NCBI GenBank assembly: GCA_009909005.1
Contig: JAAAOG010000126.1
Location: 1-32,635, forward strand
DNA from: Alphaproteobacteria bacterium
Lineage (GTDB): Bacteria > Pseudomonadota > Alphaproteobacteria > DSM-16000 > Inquilinaceae
DNA length: 32,635 nt
Direction of reading: 5' to 3'
Positions 16,616 through 24,692 of this stretch are shown piece after piece. Within the stretch, counting starts at the first letter, position 1. Each line of letters begins with the position of its first letter. The position numbers and the translations under genes were made by a program. The notes under the pieces were generated by a model that was not told the DNA's origin, did not search any database, and saw only the letters and a list, made by a program, of their open reading frames with translations.

Positions 16616-17539
16616 ATGAGCACCGAAAAACCCATCGTCAGCCCGTTCCATATCGAGGAGGACTGGCTTGCCAAGGCCCGGACGCTGGTCGAGGCCCTGC
16701 CCTTCATGCGCCGCTATACCGGCGCCACCTTCGTCGTCAAATATGGCGGCAATGCCATGGGCGATAACGGCCTCGCCCACAATTTCGCGCGGGACATGGT
16801 GCTGCTGAAGCAGGTGGGCGCCAATCCGGTCGTCGTGCATGGCGGCGGACCGCAGATCGGCCAGATGCTCAACCGCCTGAAAATCCAGTCGGAGTTCATC
16901 GACGGCCTGCGCCGCACCGACCGGGAAATCGTCGATATCGTCGAGATGGTGCTCTCCGGCTCGATCAACAAATCGATCGTCTCGGCCATTCACGAGGTCG
17001 GCGGCAAGGCGATCGGCCTGTCGGGCAAGGACGGGAACCTGATCCAGGCCCGCAAGCTGCGCCGCACCCGCCGCGACCCCGACAGCAATATCGAGAAGAT
17101 CGTCGATCTCGGCTTTGTCGGCGAGCCCTCGGCCGTCAATCCCGAGATCCTCGACATTTTCGAGGAGAGCGAGTTCGTCCCGGTGATCGCACCGATCGGT
17201 GTCGGCGCCAATGGCGAGACCTACAACATCAACGCCGATACCGTGGCCGGCGCGGTCGCCGCGGCACTCGGCGCACGCCGGCTGTTTCTGCTGACGGACG
17301 TCCCCGGCGTGATGGACACGGAAGGCTCCCGCATCCAGGCGCTCAACCTCAACGCGGCCCGCGCCCGCATGGCCGACGGCACGATCAGCGGCGGCATGAT
17401 TCCCAAGGTCGAAACGTGCCTGCATGCGGTCGAGCAGGGCGTGGACGGCGCCGTCATTCTCGACGGCCGGGTGCCGCATGCCCTGCTCCTGGAGATCTTC
17501 ACCGAAGGCGGCATCGGCACCCTGATCCACGACGACTGA
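16616..17539 (+). CDS. argB: Acetylglutamate kinase
   Basis: The 307-residue enzyme phosphorylates N-acetyl-L-glutamate with ATP in the second step of arginine synthesis. Family marks are [11 protein letters not shown] (the ATP phosphate-binding lysine and glycines), [15 protein letters not shown], the substrate-binding segment [17 protein letters not shown], and the C-terminal [10 protein letters not shown]. The ATG at 16616 is chosen because it gives the usual family length and N-terminus; the frame is open from 16511. The enzyme of this type with an N-terminal helix (about 30 residues before the kinase core) is normally the arginine-inhibited hexamer, so feedback control by arginine is likely. 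This is inferred from length and not shown. Confidence 0.96.
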   Translation: MSTEKPIVSPFHIEEDWLAKARTLVEALPFMRRYTGATFVVKYGGNAMGDNGLAHNFARDMVLLKQVGANPVVVHGGGPQIGQMLNRLKIQSEFIDGLRRTDREIVDIVEMVLSGSINKSIVSAIHEVGGKAIGLSGKDGNLIQARKLRRTRRDPDSNIEKIVDLGFVGEPSAVNPEILDIFEESEFVPVIAPIGVGANGETYNINADTVAGAVAAALGARRLFLLTDVPGVMDTEGSRIQALNLNAARARMADGTISGGMIPKVETCLHAVEQGVDGAVILDGRVPHALLLEIFTEGGIGTLIHDD

Positions 17540-17564
17540 AGGGCTTGGAACCCCGGCTTATCCG

Positions 17565-17583
17565 GCCGCGTCGCGGCTCTTTG
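17565..17583 (+). terminator. Possible argB terminator
   Basis: GCCGCG and CGCGGC flank one base, allowing a GC-rich hairpin, and are followed by TCTTTG. It lies 25 bases behind the argB stop. The T-run is short, so this is weakly supported. Confidence 0.3.
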
Positions 17584-17663
17584 ATAATCACGGGTGGTGG
17601 TGCCTGCCCAGGCATGATCTGGCGCATTGCATGCTCCGGCAACCGGGCGCATGGACACGGGCC

Positions 17664-18686
17664 ATGGCCGCCGCCGATCAGATCTATCACCGCCTGTTCT
17701 CCCATCCGCTGATGGTCGAGCAGCTGGTCCGGGACTTCGTGCCGGAGGCCATGGCTGCCGACCTGGATTTCCAGGGCATGGAACGGATCAATAGCAAGGC
17801 TTTCAGCCGCGCCGGGGTGCGGCGGGAAGGCGACGTCATCTGGCGTATCCCCACCGGCTACGGCACCGACATCTACCTGTACCTCATGCTCGAGTTCCAG
17901 TCGCAGAGCGACAACTGGATGGCCGTCCGCACGCTGGTCTACCAGGGCCTGCTCTGGCAGCAGATAATCGCCGAGAAACGGCTGAAACCCGGCGAACTTC
18001 TGCCACCGCTTCTGCTCCTCGTGCTTTATAATGGCGGGCCGCGCTGGTCGGCGGAAACCGATATTGCAGCGCTGATCGCCTTGCCGAAGGGCTCGCCGCT
18101 TGCGTATTGGCAGCCGCAGGCCCGATACCATCTTTTGGACATGGGCGGGGCCACGGGTGACGACGCGGCCCGCAAGGACGGCTTGGCCGCCTTGCTGGTC
18201 CGGCTGGAGCAGCGGCACCAGCCCGAGACCTTGGTGCCGCTGATCGACGCGGTGATCGACTGGTTCCGGGCGCATCCTGACTATGACGGACTGAAACGGC
18301 TCTTCACCGAACTCGTGGCGAATGCAATTGACGGGACGGGGGTGCCGCTGGCCATCCCGGACGATCTGAAGGACATGCGGACGATGCTGGCGACGCTGGG
18401 CAAGACCTGGAGAGAAGAGTGGACGGCCGAAGGCTTGGCCAAGGGACGCGCGGAGGGCTTGGCCGAGGGCTTGGCAGAAGGTCGGGCCGAAGGCTTGGTG
18501 GAAGGCCGTGTTGAAGGCCGGCAAGAGGCCCAAACCGATATCCTTGTGCGCCAGATAGAGCGGCGCTTCGGACCGGTGCCGCAGGACCTCCGCCAACGGA
18601 TTGATGCGGCCGATTCAGCAACCCTTGATCGCTGGCTCGACCGCATCCTCGACGCTCCGACCCGCGACGCCGTTTTCGAAGAGTGA
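17664..18686 (+). CDS. Rpn-family (PD-(D/E)XK) nuclease-like protein with DUF4351 tail
   Basis: The roughly 340-residue product resembles the Rpn/transposase_31-type family. The N-terminus (YHRLFSHPLMVEQLVRDFVPE) is the usual start of the group. The nuclease-like core shows GDVIWRI, then GTDIYLYLMLEFQSQSD, with Asp and Glu-x-Gln at the places of the catalytic D and E-x-K, and LPPLLLLVLYNGG. A glutamate/glycine-rich repeat of the type EGLAEGRAEGLVEGR covers about 18425-18525, then a DUF4351-like end, LVRQIERRFGPVP with a terminal helix. E. coli Rpn proteins cut DNA and promote RecA-independent recombination. Function here is unproved. The ATG at 17664 fits the family; an upstream ATG at 17631 is also open. 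Confidence 0.8.
   Translation: MAAADQIYHRLFSHPLMVEQLVRDFVPEAMAADLDFQGMERINSKAFSRAGVRREGDVIWRIPTGYGTDIYLYLMLEFQSQSDNWMAVRTLVYQGLLWQQIIAEKRLKPGELLPPLLLLVLYNGGPRWSAETDIAALIALPKGSPLAYWQPQARYHLLDMGGATGDDAARKDGLAALLVRLEQRHQPETLVPLIDAVIDWFRAHPDYDGLKRLFTELVANAIDGTGVPLAIPDDLKDMRTMLATLGKTWREEWTAEGLAKGRAEGLAEGLAEGRAEGLVEGRVEGRQEAQTDILVRQIERRFGPVPQDLRQRIDAADSATLDRWLDRILDAPTRDAVFEE
18425..18525 (+). repeat. Degenerate Glu-Gly repeat inside the Rpn-like gene
   Basis: About nine imperfect copies of a 12-base unit resembling GAAGGCTTGGCC lie in frame and code for EGLA, EGRA, EGLV and EGRV units. Repeat number is known to vary in this family. Confidence 0.6.
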
Positions 18687-18767
18687 CCGTAACCGGCTTC
18701 TCTGAAATTCAGCCGCCCCGCTCTGCCGAAGAAAGGCGGAATCCGCACCATTAACCAAATTTCGTGA

Positions 18768-18795
18768 TTGGTCATTCAGAGGATTCTGGTATAAG
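18768..18795 (+). promoter_or_regulatory. Possible promoter of the lytic transglycosylase gene
   Basis: TTGGTC (18768-18773), 16 bases, TATAAG (18790-18795), with an extended -10 TGG directly before it. It lies 42 bases before the proposed start codon. Confidence 0.45.
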
Positions 18796-18837
18796 AGACA
18801 ACCGGATAGAAGCGGTCGTTCATAAATGGGGCGAGAC

Positions 18838-19455
18838 ATGCGGCGTAATTCGGGGCCGGTCCGGTCCAGGCGACAGTTCCTCAGCGTACCCGTTCTCACC
18901 GGGCTGGCGGTGGCGTCCGCCGTGGTCGGCTGCAGCTCGCCGCAGCCAGCCGACGCGCCGCCGATGGTCAGCGCCGAAGAGCTCGAATACTATATTCTCG
19001 AATCGTCATACCGCTTCAATATACCGGCGGAATGGATTCGCGCCGTCATGCATGTCGAAAGCGGCGGCCGCACGCATTTCAGCGATGGCAGGCTGATCGT
19101 CAGCCATGCCGGGGCGATGGGGCTCATGCAGGTGATGCCGGCCACCTATGAGGAGTTGCGCCGCGAATACGATCTCGGCCGCAATCCGCATCATCCGCGC
19201 GACAACATCCTCGCCGGCACCGCCTATCTGCGAAAGATGTATGACCTGTTCGGCTCGCCGGGCTTTCTCGCGGCCTACAATGCCGGCCCGGGCCGCTATG
19301 CCGAGTACGTCAACCGGGGCCGGCCGCTGCCGGCCGAGACCCGGCGCTATGTTGCGCTCATCCACCCGCGGATCGACGGCATCTACCCGCGCGGCGAATA
19401 TTCCCGCAGCAGCCTCTCCGAAAACCCCGGCGCCCGACGGCCCGATTCCGGCTGA
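18838..19455 (+). CDS. Lytic transglycosylase (SLT domain), Tat-type lipoprotein
   Basis: The roughly 205-residue product cleaves peptidoglycan glycan strands. The N-terminus has a twin-arginine motif (SRRQFL), a hydrophobic stretch and a lipobox ending VVGC, so it is probably a lipoprotein exported folded by Tat. The SLT domain shows the catalytic glutamate in MHVESGGRTHFS, then GAMGLMQVMPATY, DNILAGTAYLRKMYDLFG and FLAAYNAGPGRYAEY, all standard for soluble lytic transglycosylases. Two start codons are close: ATG at 18826 and ATG at 18838; the second is chosen because GGGGCGAG lies 2-9 bases upstream, but neither is certain. It precedes the PagL gene on the same strand. Confidence 0.9.
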   Translation: MRRNSGPVRSRRQFLSVPVLTGLAVASAVVGCSSPQPADAPPMVSAEELEYYILESSYRFNIPAEWIRAVMHVESGGRTHFSDGRLIVSHAGAMGLMQVMPATYEELRREYDLGRNPHHPRDNILAGTAYLRKMYDLFGSPGFLAAYNAGPGRYAEYVNRGRPLPAETRRYVALIHPRIDGIYPRGEYSRSSLSENPGARRPDSG

Positions 19456-19593
19456 CTCGGGACGTTTCCCGCGCTGGTCCGGGCGCCGATATTGGCGATC
19501 ACAATGTCTCTCAAACCGGGCCTTCGGGCTTAACGCCAGAGACGTGCCCGTGTAGTGTCTGCCGCAACCGAAAACCCCACCAAGGATTTCGAG

Positions 19594-20190
19594 ATGGCGT
19601 GTGCAGCGAGGAAAGAGCCGCGGAAGATCGGCGATAAGGTCGCCGCTTTGGCCCTGGGCGCTCTTCTGTCCTTTCCGTCTGCCCCGGCGGCGGCCCAGGA
19701 CGCGTTCGGCGGCTTTATCCACAATGTCCGCGGCGGCGTGCTGGCACACGACCGGGGCGCTTTTTCCTCGAACACGGAAGATGGCGTCGACATCAACCTC
19801 GAAATCCAGTTCGCTGAGCCCGAATGGCAGGCCTGGGACTACATCTTCTCGCCGCGACCCATTATCGGCGGCAACATCAATACGGTCGGCGATACCAGCC
19901 GCGGCTATGCAGGGCTTTACTGGGATTACTATCCGATCGACTGGCTGTTCGTCGGCGGTGCCGTCGGCGGCACCATCCATGACGGCGAACTGGAGGAGAG
20001 CGAGCCGGACCGTCGGGCCCTCGGCTCGCGGGTCCTTTTCCACCTGGCGGTCGAGGTCGGCGTACGCTTCGGCGAGACCCATGGGCTCTCGCTTTATGCC
20101 GACCACGCCTCCAACGCCGGCCTCGTCGACGATAACGAGAGCATCGAGGCTGCCGGCATTCGTTACACGTTTTTCTTCGGCGGTCGCTGA
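19594..20190 (+). CDS. PagL-type lipid A 3-O-deacylase
   Basis: The 198-residue product starts with a signal peptide (AALALGALLSFPSAPAAAQ) and forms an outer-membrane beta barrel. Near the C-terminus the PagL active-site spacing is exact: His171-x-Ser173 in YADHASNAGL, and Glu185 twelve residues after the serine, followed by the aromatic final strand IRYTFFFGG. PagL removes the 3-position acyl chain from lipid A at the outer membrane, which lowers recognition of the cell surface in animal-associated species. Here it may tune membrane properties. The ATG at 19594 is chosen because AAGGA lies 7 bases upstream and the signal peptide follows at once; the frame is open from 19555. Confidence 0.85.
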   Translation: MACAARKEPRKIGDKVAALALGALLSFPSAPAAAQDAFGGFIHNVRGGVLAHDRGAFSSNTEDGVDINLEIQFAEPEWQAWDYIFSPRPIIGGNINTVGDTSRGYAGLYWDYYPIDWLFVGGAVGGTIHDGELEESEPDRRALGSRVLFHLAVEVGVRFGETHGLSLYADHASNAGLVDDNESIEAAGIRYTFFFGGR

Positions 20191-20261
20191 GGCCTGAGGC
20201 CCTCTTGCCGGCGGCAGGGGAAGTCCTGCCGTCTGCAGCCACACTGCCGCTTTCCGCCAGG

Positions 20262-20298
20262 GTCCCCCGCGACGGCGCAATTCGGAGTCGCGGGAGAC
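20262..20298. repeat. Inverted repeat behind the PagL gene
   Basis: Arms GTCCCCCGCGAC (20262-20273) and GTCGCGGGAGAC (20287-20298) pair with one mismatch around a 13-base loop. It lies exactly between the PagL gene and the phage remnant. It could end pagL transcription, although there is no T-run, or mark the left phage boundary. Confidence 0.5.
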
Positions 20299-20392
20299 AG
20301 AGCCATGGTCGGAGCCGCATCACAAAGGACGCGACCGGGTGCGGTTGGCACTCTCAAGCGGACCGCCTGATCCCGTGCCGGACCGTTTCGAC

Positions 20393-20767
20393 ATGGGTTG
20401 GCCGAGCCTCGTTCTGGCTGCGGCGCTTGTCGTGCTCCCCCTCTGCCTGTGGCTGATGCGCCGCGGCCTCGCCAGCGAACGCGATCTCACCGGCGTCGGC
20501 GCCGAAATGGCGCAGCTGAAGCAGCGGGTCAGCGCCCTGGAAGCCACGGCGGAACGCCTGCCGACCCGCGACGAGCTCCACCATCTCAGCCTGATCACCG
20601 GCCAGCTGGCGGGCCGCATCGAGCTGATCGGCGCTCGCTCAGACGAGCGCCATGAGGAGTTCCACCAGAGCCTCGGCGCGCTGGAGCGCAAGATCGACGG
20701 CATGCTGCTGGAACTGCGCACGCCGCTGCACCTCATCATGCAGGCCCATTTCGGCGAGGGACGATGA
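20393..20767 (+). CDS. Mu-like phage DUF2730-type protein
   Basis: The 124-residue product has one membrane helix near its N-terminus (SLVLAAALVVLPLCLWLM), then a long helical region with coiled-coil character (AEMAQLKQRVSALEATAERLP). This is the form of the small DUF2730 protein found before the packaging genes in Mu-like phages. Its function is not known. The ATG at 20393 is chosen because the membrane helix begins right after it; the frame stays open to 20339. The stop overlaps the next start (ATGA). The position ahead of the small terminase supports the phage reading. Confidence 0.7.
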   Translation: MGWPSLVLAAALVVLPLCLWLMRRGLASERDLTGVGAEMAQLKQRVSALEATAERLPTRDELHHLSLITGQLAGRIELIGARSDERHEEFHQSLGALERKIDGMLLELRTPLHLIMQAHFGEGR

Positions 20768-21141
20768 GCGAGCCGCACGATACCCTGGCGGCGCATCAGC
20801 GCCTGATCCTGCTGCGCGAGCTTGTGCAGCTGCCCGGCTATTCCGCCAACGACTCCTATCTGCAGGGCGTCCTGAAAGGCTTCGGCCTGCCGATCGGCCG
20901 GGAGGTGCTGCAGGCGCATCTCGCCTTCCTGGCGGAGAAGGGGCTGGTCAGCCTCGAGCGGCCGGCCGGGGAGTTCGGGCCGCTGGTCCCGGCCCTGACC
21001 GAGCGTGGCCTGGAGGTGGCGACCGGTGTCGAGAGCGAGGCCGGCGTCCAGCGCCCGGCGCCGCATCAGATGGGCGCCGGCAGCCTGTCGGCCGCCACCC
21101 GCCTGGCCGCCGAGCGGCTGAAGGGAGGCGGCGGCGGATGA
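20764..21141 (+). CDS. Mu gp26-like phage protein, winged-helix type
   Basis: The 125-residue product resembles the small protein that lies between the DUF2730 gene and the small terminase in Mu-like phages. It has a helix-turn-helix-like layout: LILLRELVQLPGYSANDSYLQGVL, then REVLQAHLAFLAEKGLVSLER, followed by a beta wing with VPALTERGLEVATG. Its job in phage growth is unknown to me. It overlaps its neighbours at both ends by ATGA, which shows one compact translation unit. The family call rests on layout and recall rather than on a strict motif. Confidence 0.65.
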   Translation: MSEPHDTLAAHQRLILLRELVQLPGYSANDSYLQGVLKGFGLPIGREVLQAHLAFLAEKGLVSLERPAGEFGPLVPALTERGLEVATGVESEAGVQRPAPHQMGAGSLSAATRLAAERLKGGGGG

Positions 21142-21662
21142 GCCCCCAGGCCGAGGGTTCTCCTGGCTCTTCCGCTCCGGCCCGGGCCGCGCTGCGCGCC
21201 GCCTATGTCGACCGCCGGCAAAGCCTGTCCCGGGCCGCGACGGAAGCCGGCATCGCCGCCGGCACCGCGCGCAGGTACAAGCGCGAGGCGGCCGCCGCCG
21301 GCGACGACTGGGACCAGGCCCGGGCCTTGCCGCTGCCGCCGGCCGACACCCGCCAGCTGCTCGTCCAGGCGCTGATCGAGGACTATGTGCGCCTCCATCA
21401 GGCGACCCAGCAGGCGCTGCTGGCCGAGGAGGCGGCCGAGCCGCTGGCCCGCGCGGAGGCCCTGTCGCGCCTTGCCAACGCCTTCACCAAGACCATGGCG
21501 GCGGCCGGCCGCGCCGCCCCGGAGATCACCGCTTTGACCCTGGCCGGCGAGTTCGTGCGCGAGCTGGCCGGCTTCGTCGAGGCCCGTCACCCCGACGCCA
21601 TGCCGGCCCTGGCCGCGGTGCTGGAGCCCTTCGGCCAGCATCTGCTCAAGAAGTACGGCTAA
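21138..21662 (+). CDS. DUF1804 family phage protein, probable small terminase subunit
   Basis: The 174-residue product matches DUF1804 of Mu/D3112-type phages. Marks are the start AALRAAYVDRRQSLSRAATEAGI, a helix-turn-helix ending in GTARRYKREAAAAGDDWDQAR, and the C-terminal PEITALTLAGEFVRELAGF with FVEARHPDAMPALAAVLEPFG. The N-terminal helix-turn-helix would recognise phage DNA and bring in the large terminase. Its ATG overlaps the previous stop and its stop is 4 bases before the large terminase. Confidence 0.82.
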   Translation: MSPQAEGSPGSSAPARAALRAAYVDRRQSLSRAATEAGIAAGTARRYKREAAAAGDDWDQARALPLPPADTRQLLVQALIEDYVRLHQATQQALLAEEAAEPLARAEALSRLANAFTKTMAAAGRAAPEITALTLAGEFVRELAGFVEARHPDAMPALAAVLEPFGQHLLKKYG

Positions 21663-21666
21663 AGCG

Positions 21667-23340
21667 ATGAGCGGCGGTGGCGAGAGGAGCGACTTTGCGC
21701 GGACGATCGCCGAGACTGCCGGCGCCCTGCGCGCCCGCATCGAGGCGGAAGTGACCGGCCTCGACGAGGCGCCGGCCGCCATCGCCGCGCGCCGGGCCGC
21801 GGCGCTTGCCCCCGATGGGTTCGAGACCTTTTGCCGGACCTATTTCCCTCACTATGTCGCCAGGCCGAACAGCCGGCTGCACGACTATCTCTATGCCCGG
21901 CTTCCCGAGATCCTGGCCAGCGGCAGGGGCGAGAAAGACGCGATCGCCGCGCCGCGCGGCGAGGCCAAATCGACCCTCTGCGCCCAGCTTTTTCCGCTCT
22001 GGTGTCTGGCCCGCCGTGCCCGGAGCTTCATACTGGTGATCATGGATGCCTATGACCAGGCGGCGGTGATGGTCGAGGCGATCAAGACCGAACTCGCCTG
22101 CAATCCCCGCCTGGCGCTGGATTTTCCCGAACTTGCCGGCCAGGGCCGCATCTGGAAAGAGGGCGTGCTGGTCGCCCGGACGGGTGCCAAGGTCCAGGCG
22201 CTCGGCGCCATGCAGCGCTTGCGCGGCCTGCGCAACGGCCCGCACCGGCCCGACCTGGTCGTCCTCGACGACATCGAGAACGACGAAAACGTGCGCTCGC
22301 CGGAGCAGCGCGACAAGCGCGAGGCCTGGATCGACAAGGCGGTGCTGAATGTCGGGGCGGCCGATGACAGTCTCGTGGTCCTGTATATCGGCACGATCCT
22401 GCACTATGACAGTGTGCTGGCCCGCAAGCGCGCCCATCCGCTCTGGCACAGCCGCACATTTCAGGCCGTCCGCGCCTGGCCCGACCGCATGGACCTCTGG
22501 CAGCGCTGGGAGGAAATCCTGCGCAATGACGGCGAGCCGGCGGCCGAGGCCTTCTACGCCGCCCGGGCGGCCGAGATGACCCGCGGTGCGCAGGTCTCCT
22601 GGCCGGATGTCCGGCCCTTTCCGTCGCTCATGCGCATTCGCGTCCGGGTCGGGGCGGCGGCCTTCGATGCCGAATACCAGAACGATCCGATCGGTGAGGA
22701 AGGTGCGGCCTTCGGCACGCTCGCCTATTGGACCGCGCCCTCGGACGACTGGATCTATTTCGGCGCTTGCGACCCCTCCATGGGCAAGCAGAATGCCGGC
22801 CGCGACCCCTCGGCCATCCTGGTCGGCGGCTATGACCGCAAGACCGGCGTCCTGGATATCATCGAGGCACAGATCGCCCGGCGCCTGCCCGACAGGATCA
22901 TCGAGGACATTATCGCCCTGCAGGCGCGCTATGGCTGTGTGCGCTGGGGCGTGGAGACCGTGCAGTTCCAGGCCTTTTTCGCCGACGAGCTGGTCAAGCG
23001 CGGCGCGGCGCGCGGCGTGCCGGTGCCGGTGCAGCCGATCCGCAGCCTCTCCGACAAGCAATTGCGGATAGAGCGGCTGCAGCCGCATGTCGCGAATGGT
23101 CTGATCCGCTTTCACCCCGGCCAGAGCGAGCTCTTGCGCCAGCTGCGGCACTGGCCGATGGCCGACCATGATGACGGGCCCGATGCGGTCGAGATGCTCT
23201 GGCAGGCGGCGCTCACGGGCGCCCGGCCGGTCGACTATGCCCCCGTGGCCCGCCGCCCCTTCGCCGCGGCCGGCCGGGACGGGAACGATGACCGCGCGGG
23301 CAACCGGAGCGCGCGGGCCGGCTGGAAAGGAGGCTTCTGA
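21667..23340 (+). CDS. Phage terminase large subunit, Mu-like
   Basis: The 557-residue product is a full-length packaging motor. The ATPase domain has a Walker A variant in APRGEAKSTL, a Walker B in PDLVVLDDIENDE, and a coupling segment near VLYIGTILHYDSVL. The RNase H-like nuclease domain follows with the acidic residues in YFGACDPSMGK, later GVETVQFQAFF and DGPDAVEM. No stop or frameshift interrupts it, so the enzyme might still be active. GGAGG within its last codons serves as ribosome site for the portal gene downstream. Confidence 0.9.
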   Translation: MSGGGERSDFARTIAETAGALRARIEAEVTGLDEAPAAIAARRAAALAPDGFETFCRTYFPHYVARPNSRLHDYLYARLPEILASGRGEKDAIAAPRGEAKSTLCAQLFPLWCLARRARSFILVIMDAYDQAAVMVEAIKTELACNPRLALDFPELAGQGRIWKEGVLVARTGAKVQALGAMQRLRGLRNGPHRPDLVVLDDIENDENVRSPEQRDKREAWIDKAVLNVGAADDSLVVLYIGTILHYDSVLARKRAHPLWHSRTFQAVRAWPDRMDLWQRWEEILRNDGEPAAEAFYAARAAEMTRGAQVSWPDVRPFPSLMRIRVRVGAAAFDAEYQNDPIGEEGAAFGTLAYWTAPSDDWIYFGACDPSMGKQNAGRDPSAILVGGYDRKTGVLDIIEAQIARRLPDRIIEDIIALQARYGCVRWGVETVQFQAFFADELVKRGAARGVPVPVQPIRSLSDKQLRIERLQPHVANGLIRFHPGQSELLRQLRHWPMADHDDGPDAVEMLWQAALTGARPVDYAPVARRPFAAAGRDGNDDRAGNRSARAGWKGGF

Positions 23341-23342
23341 CC

Positions 23343-24578
23343 ATGCTGCTGGATCAACACGGGCGGCCCCTGGCGCCGCAGACCCTGTCCCGGGCGGTCG
23401 CGGGCCCGACGCTCGCCGGGGTGCGGTCGGTCTATGCCGACCATCCCTCGCAGAACCTCGACCCGCGCAAGCTGGGCGCGATCCTCCGCGAGGCCGAGGA
23501 GGGCGACCCGACCCGCTTCCTGGAGCTGGCCGAGGATCTGGAGGAGAAGGACGGCCATTATGCCGCGGTGCTGCGCACCCGGAAACTTGCGGTGGCCGAG
23601 CTCGACCTCTCCGTGGTGGCGGCGGGCGAGGAGGCCGACGACCTCGCCGATGCCGACCTGCTGCGCGCCTGGCTCGACACCGGACTGGCCGAAGGGGTGC
23701 TGGCCGATCTGCTCGACGGGCTCGGCAAGGGGTTTGCCGTCGCCGAGATCCTCTGGGAGACGGTCTCCGGCACCTGGCGGCCGGCGGCCCTGGAACCGCG
23801 CGACCCGCGCTGGTTCGCCTTTGATCCTGTCGATGGGCGGACGCTGAAACTCAGGCAGGCGGACGGGAGCCTCGCCGACCTGCCGCCGGCCAAGTTCGTC
23901 GTTCACGCGCCGCAGCTGAAAAGCGGGCTGCCGATCCGCGGCGGCCTGGCCCGGCCGGCCGCCTGGGCCTGGCTGTTCAAGTCCTTTGCCTTGAAAGACT
24001 GGATGATCTTCGCGGAAACCTATGCCATGCCGCTCAGGCTCGGCAAATACCCGGCCGGGTCGAGCGAGGACGACCGCCAGGCGCTGATGCGCGCCGTGGC
24101 CGATCTCGGCGCCGATGCCGCCGCCGTCATCCCGGCGGAGATGGTCGTCGAGTTCGTCAAGGCGGAAGGCGCGGGCGGCTCGGCGGCGGTCTATCAGGAG
24201 CTGTGCGAGTATATGGACCGCCAGGTCTCCAAGCTGGTGCTCGGCCAGACCACCACGACGGACGCGATTTCCGGCGGCCATGCGGTCAGCCGCGAGCACA
24301 ATGAGGTGCGCCACGACATCGCCCGGGCCGATGCGCGGCAGCTGGCGGCGACGCTGACCCGCGACCTTGCCGGGCCGATGATCGCCCTCAATCGCGGGCC
24401 CGGCCGGACGCCGCCGCGCTTCCGCCTCGCCCGGCCGGAGCGCGAGGATGTCGGCCGCCTGGTCGACTGGACGGAAAAGCTGGTCGCCCTGGGTGTCGCC
24501 GTGCCGGCCTGGTGGCTGCGCGACAAGATCGGCGCCCCCGAAGCGGCACCGGGCGAAGCGCTGCTGCAAAAACCCTGA
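23343..24578 (+). CDS. DUF935 family phage portal protein, Mu gp29-like, probably shortened
   Basis: The 411-residue product matches DUF935, the portal protein of Mu-like phages through which DNA enters the capsid. It shows the typical ALRT-type segment GHYAAVLRTRKLAVAEL, KGFAVAEILWE, PRGGLARPAAWAWLFKSFALKDWMIF (family wording RGLLRPLAWPYLFKN), and the TTTTDAISGGHAVSREHNEVR signature near the end. Family members are usually about 500 residues; this one stops after GEALLQKP and seems to lack the last 80-100. The next gene is not of phage origin, so the shortening marks the right edge of the remnant. Confidence 0.87.
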   Translation: MLLDQHGRPLAPQTLSRAVAGPTLAGVRSVYADHPSQNLDPRKLGAILREAEEGDPTRFLELAEDLEEKDGHYAAVLRTRKLAVAELDLSVVAAGEEADDLADADLLRAWLDTGLAEGVLADLLDGLGKGFAVAEILWETVSGTWRPAALEPRDPRWFAFDPVDGRTLKLRQADGSLADLPPAKFVVHAPQLKSGLPIRGGLARPAAWAWLFKSFALKDWMIFAETYAMPLRLGKYPAGSSEDDRQALMRAVADLGADAAAVIPAEMVVEFVKAEGAGGSAAVYQELCEYMDRQVSKLVLGQTTTTDAISGGHAVSREHNEVRHDIARADARQLAATLTRDLAGPMIALNRGPGRTPPRFRLARPEREDVGRLVDWTEKLVALGVAVPAWWLRDKIGAPEAAPGEALLQKP

Positions 24579-24692
24579 CGCGGCCCCGCGCCGGCGCGTA
24601 TCCTGCCATCTGGGAACCGCGCTCCGCCGCTGGGGGTTGAAGAACCGGGAGGTCCGGCGGCCGGTGCGGCCGTTTGATGGCGTCTGAACGGG

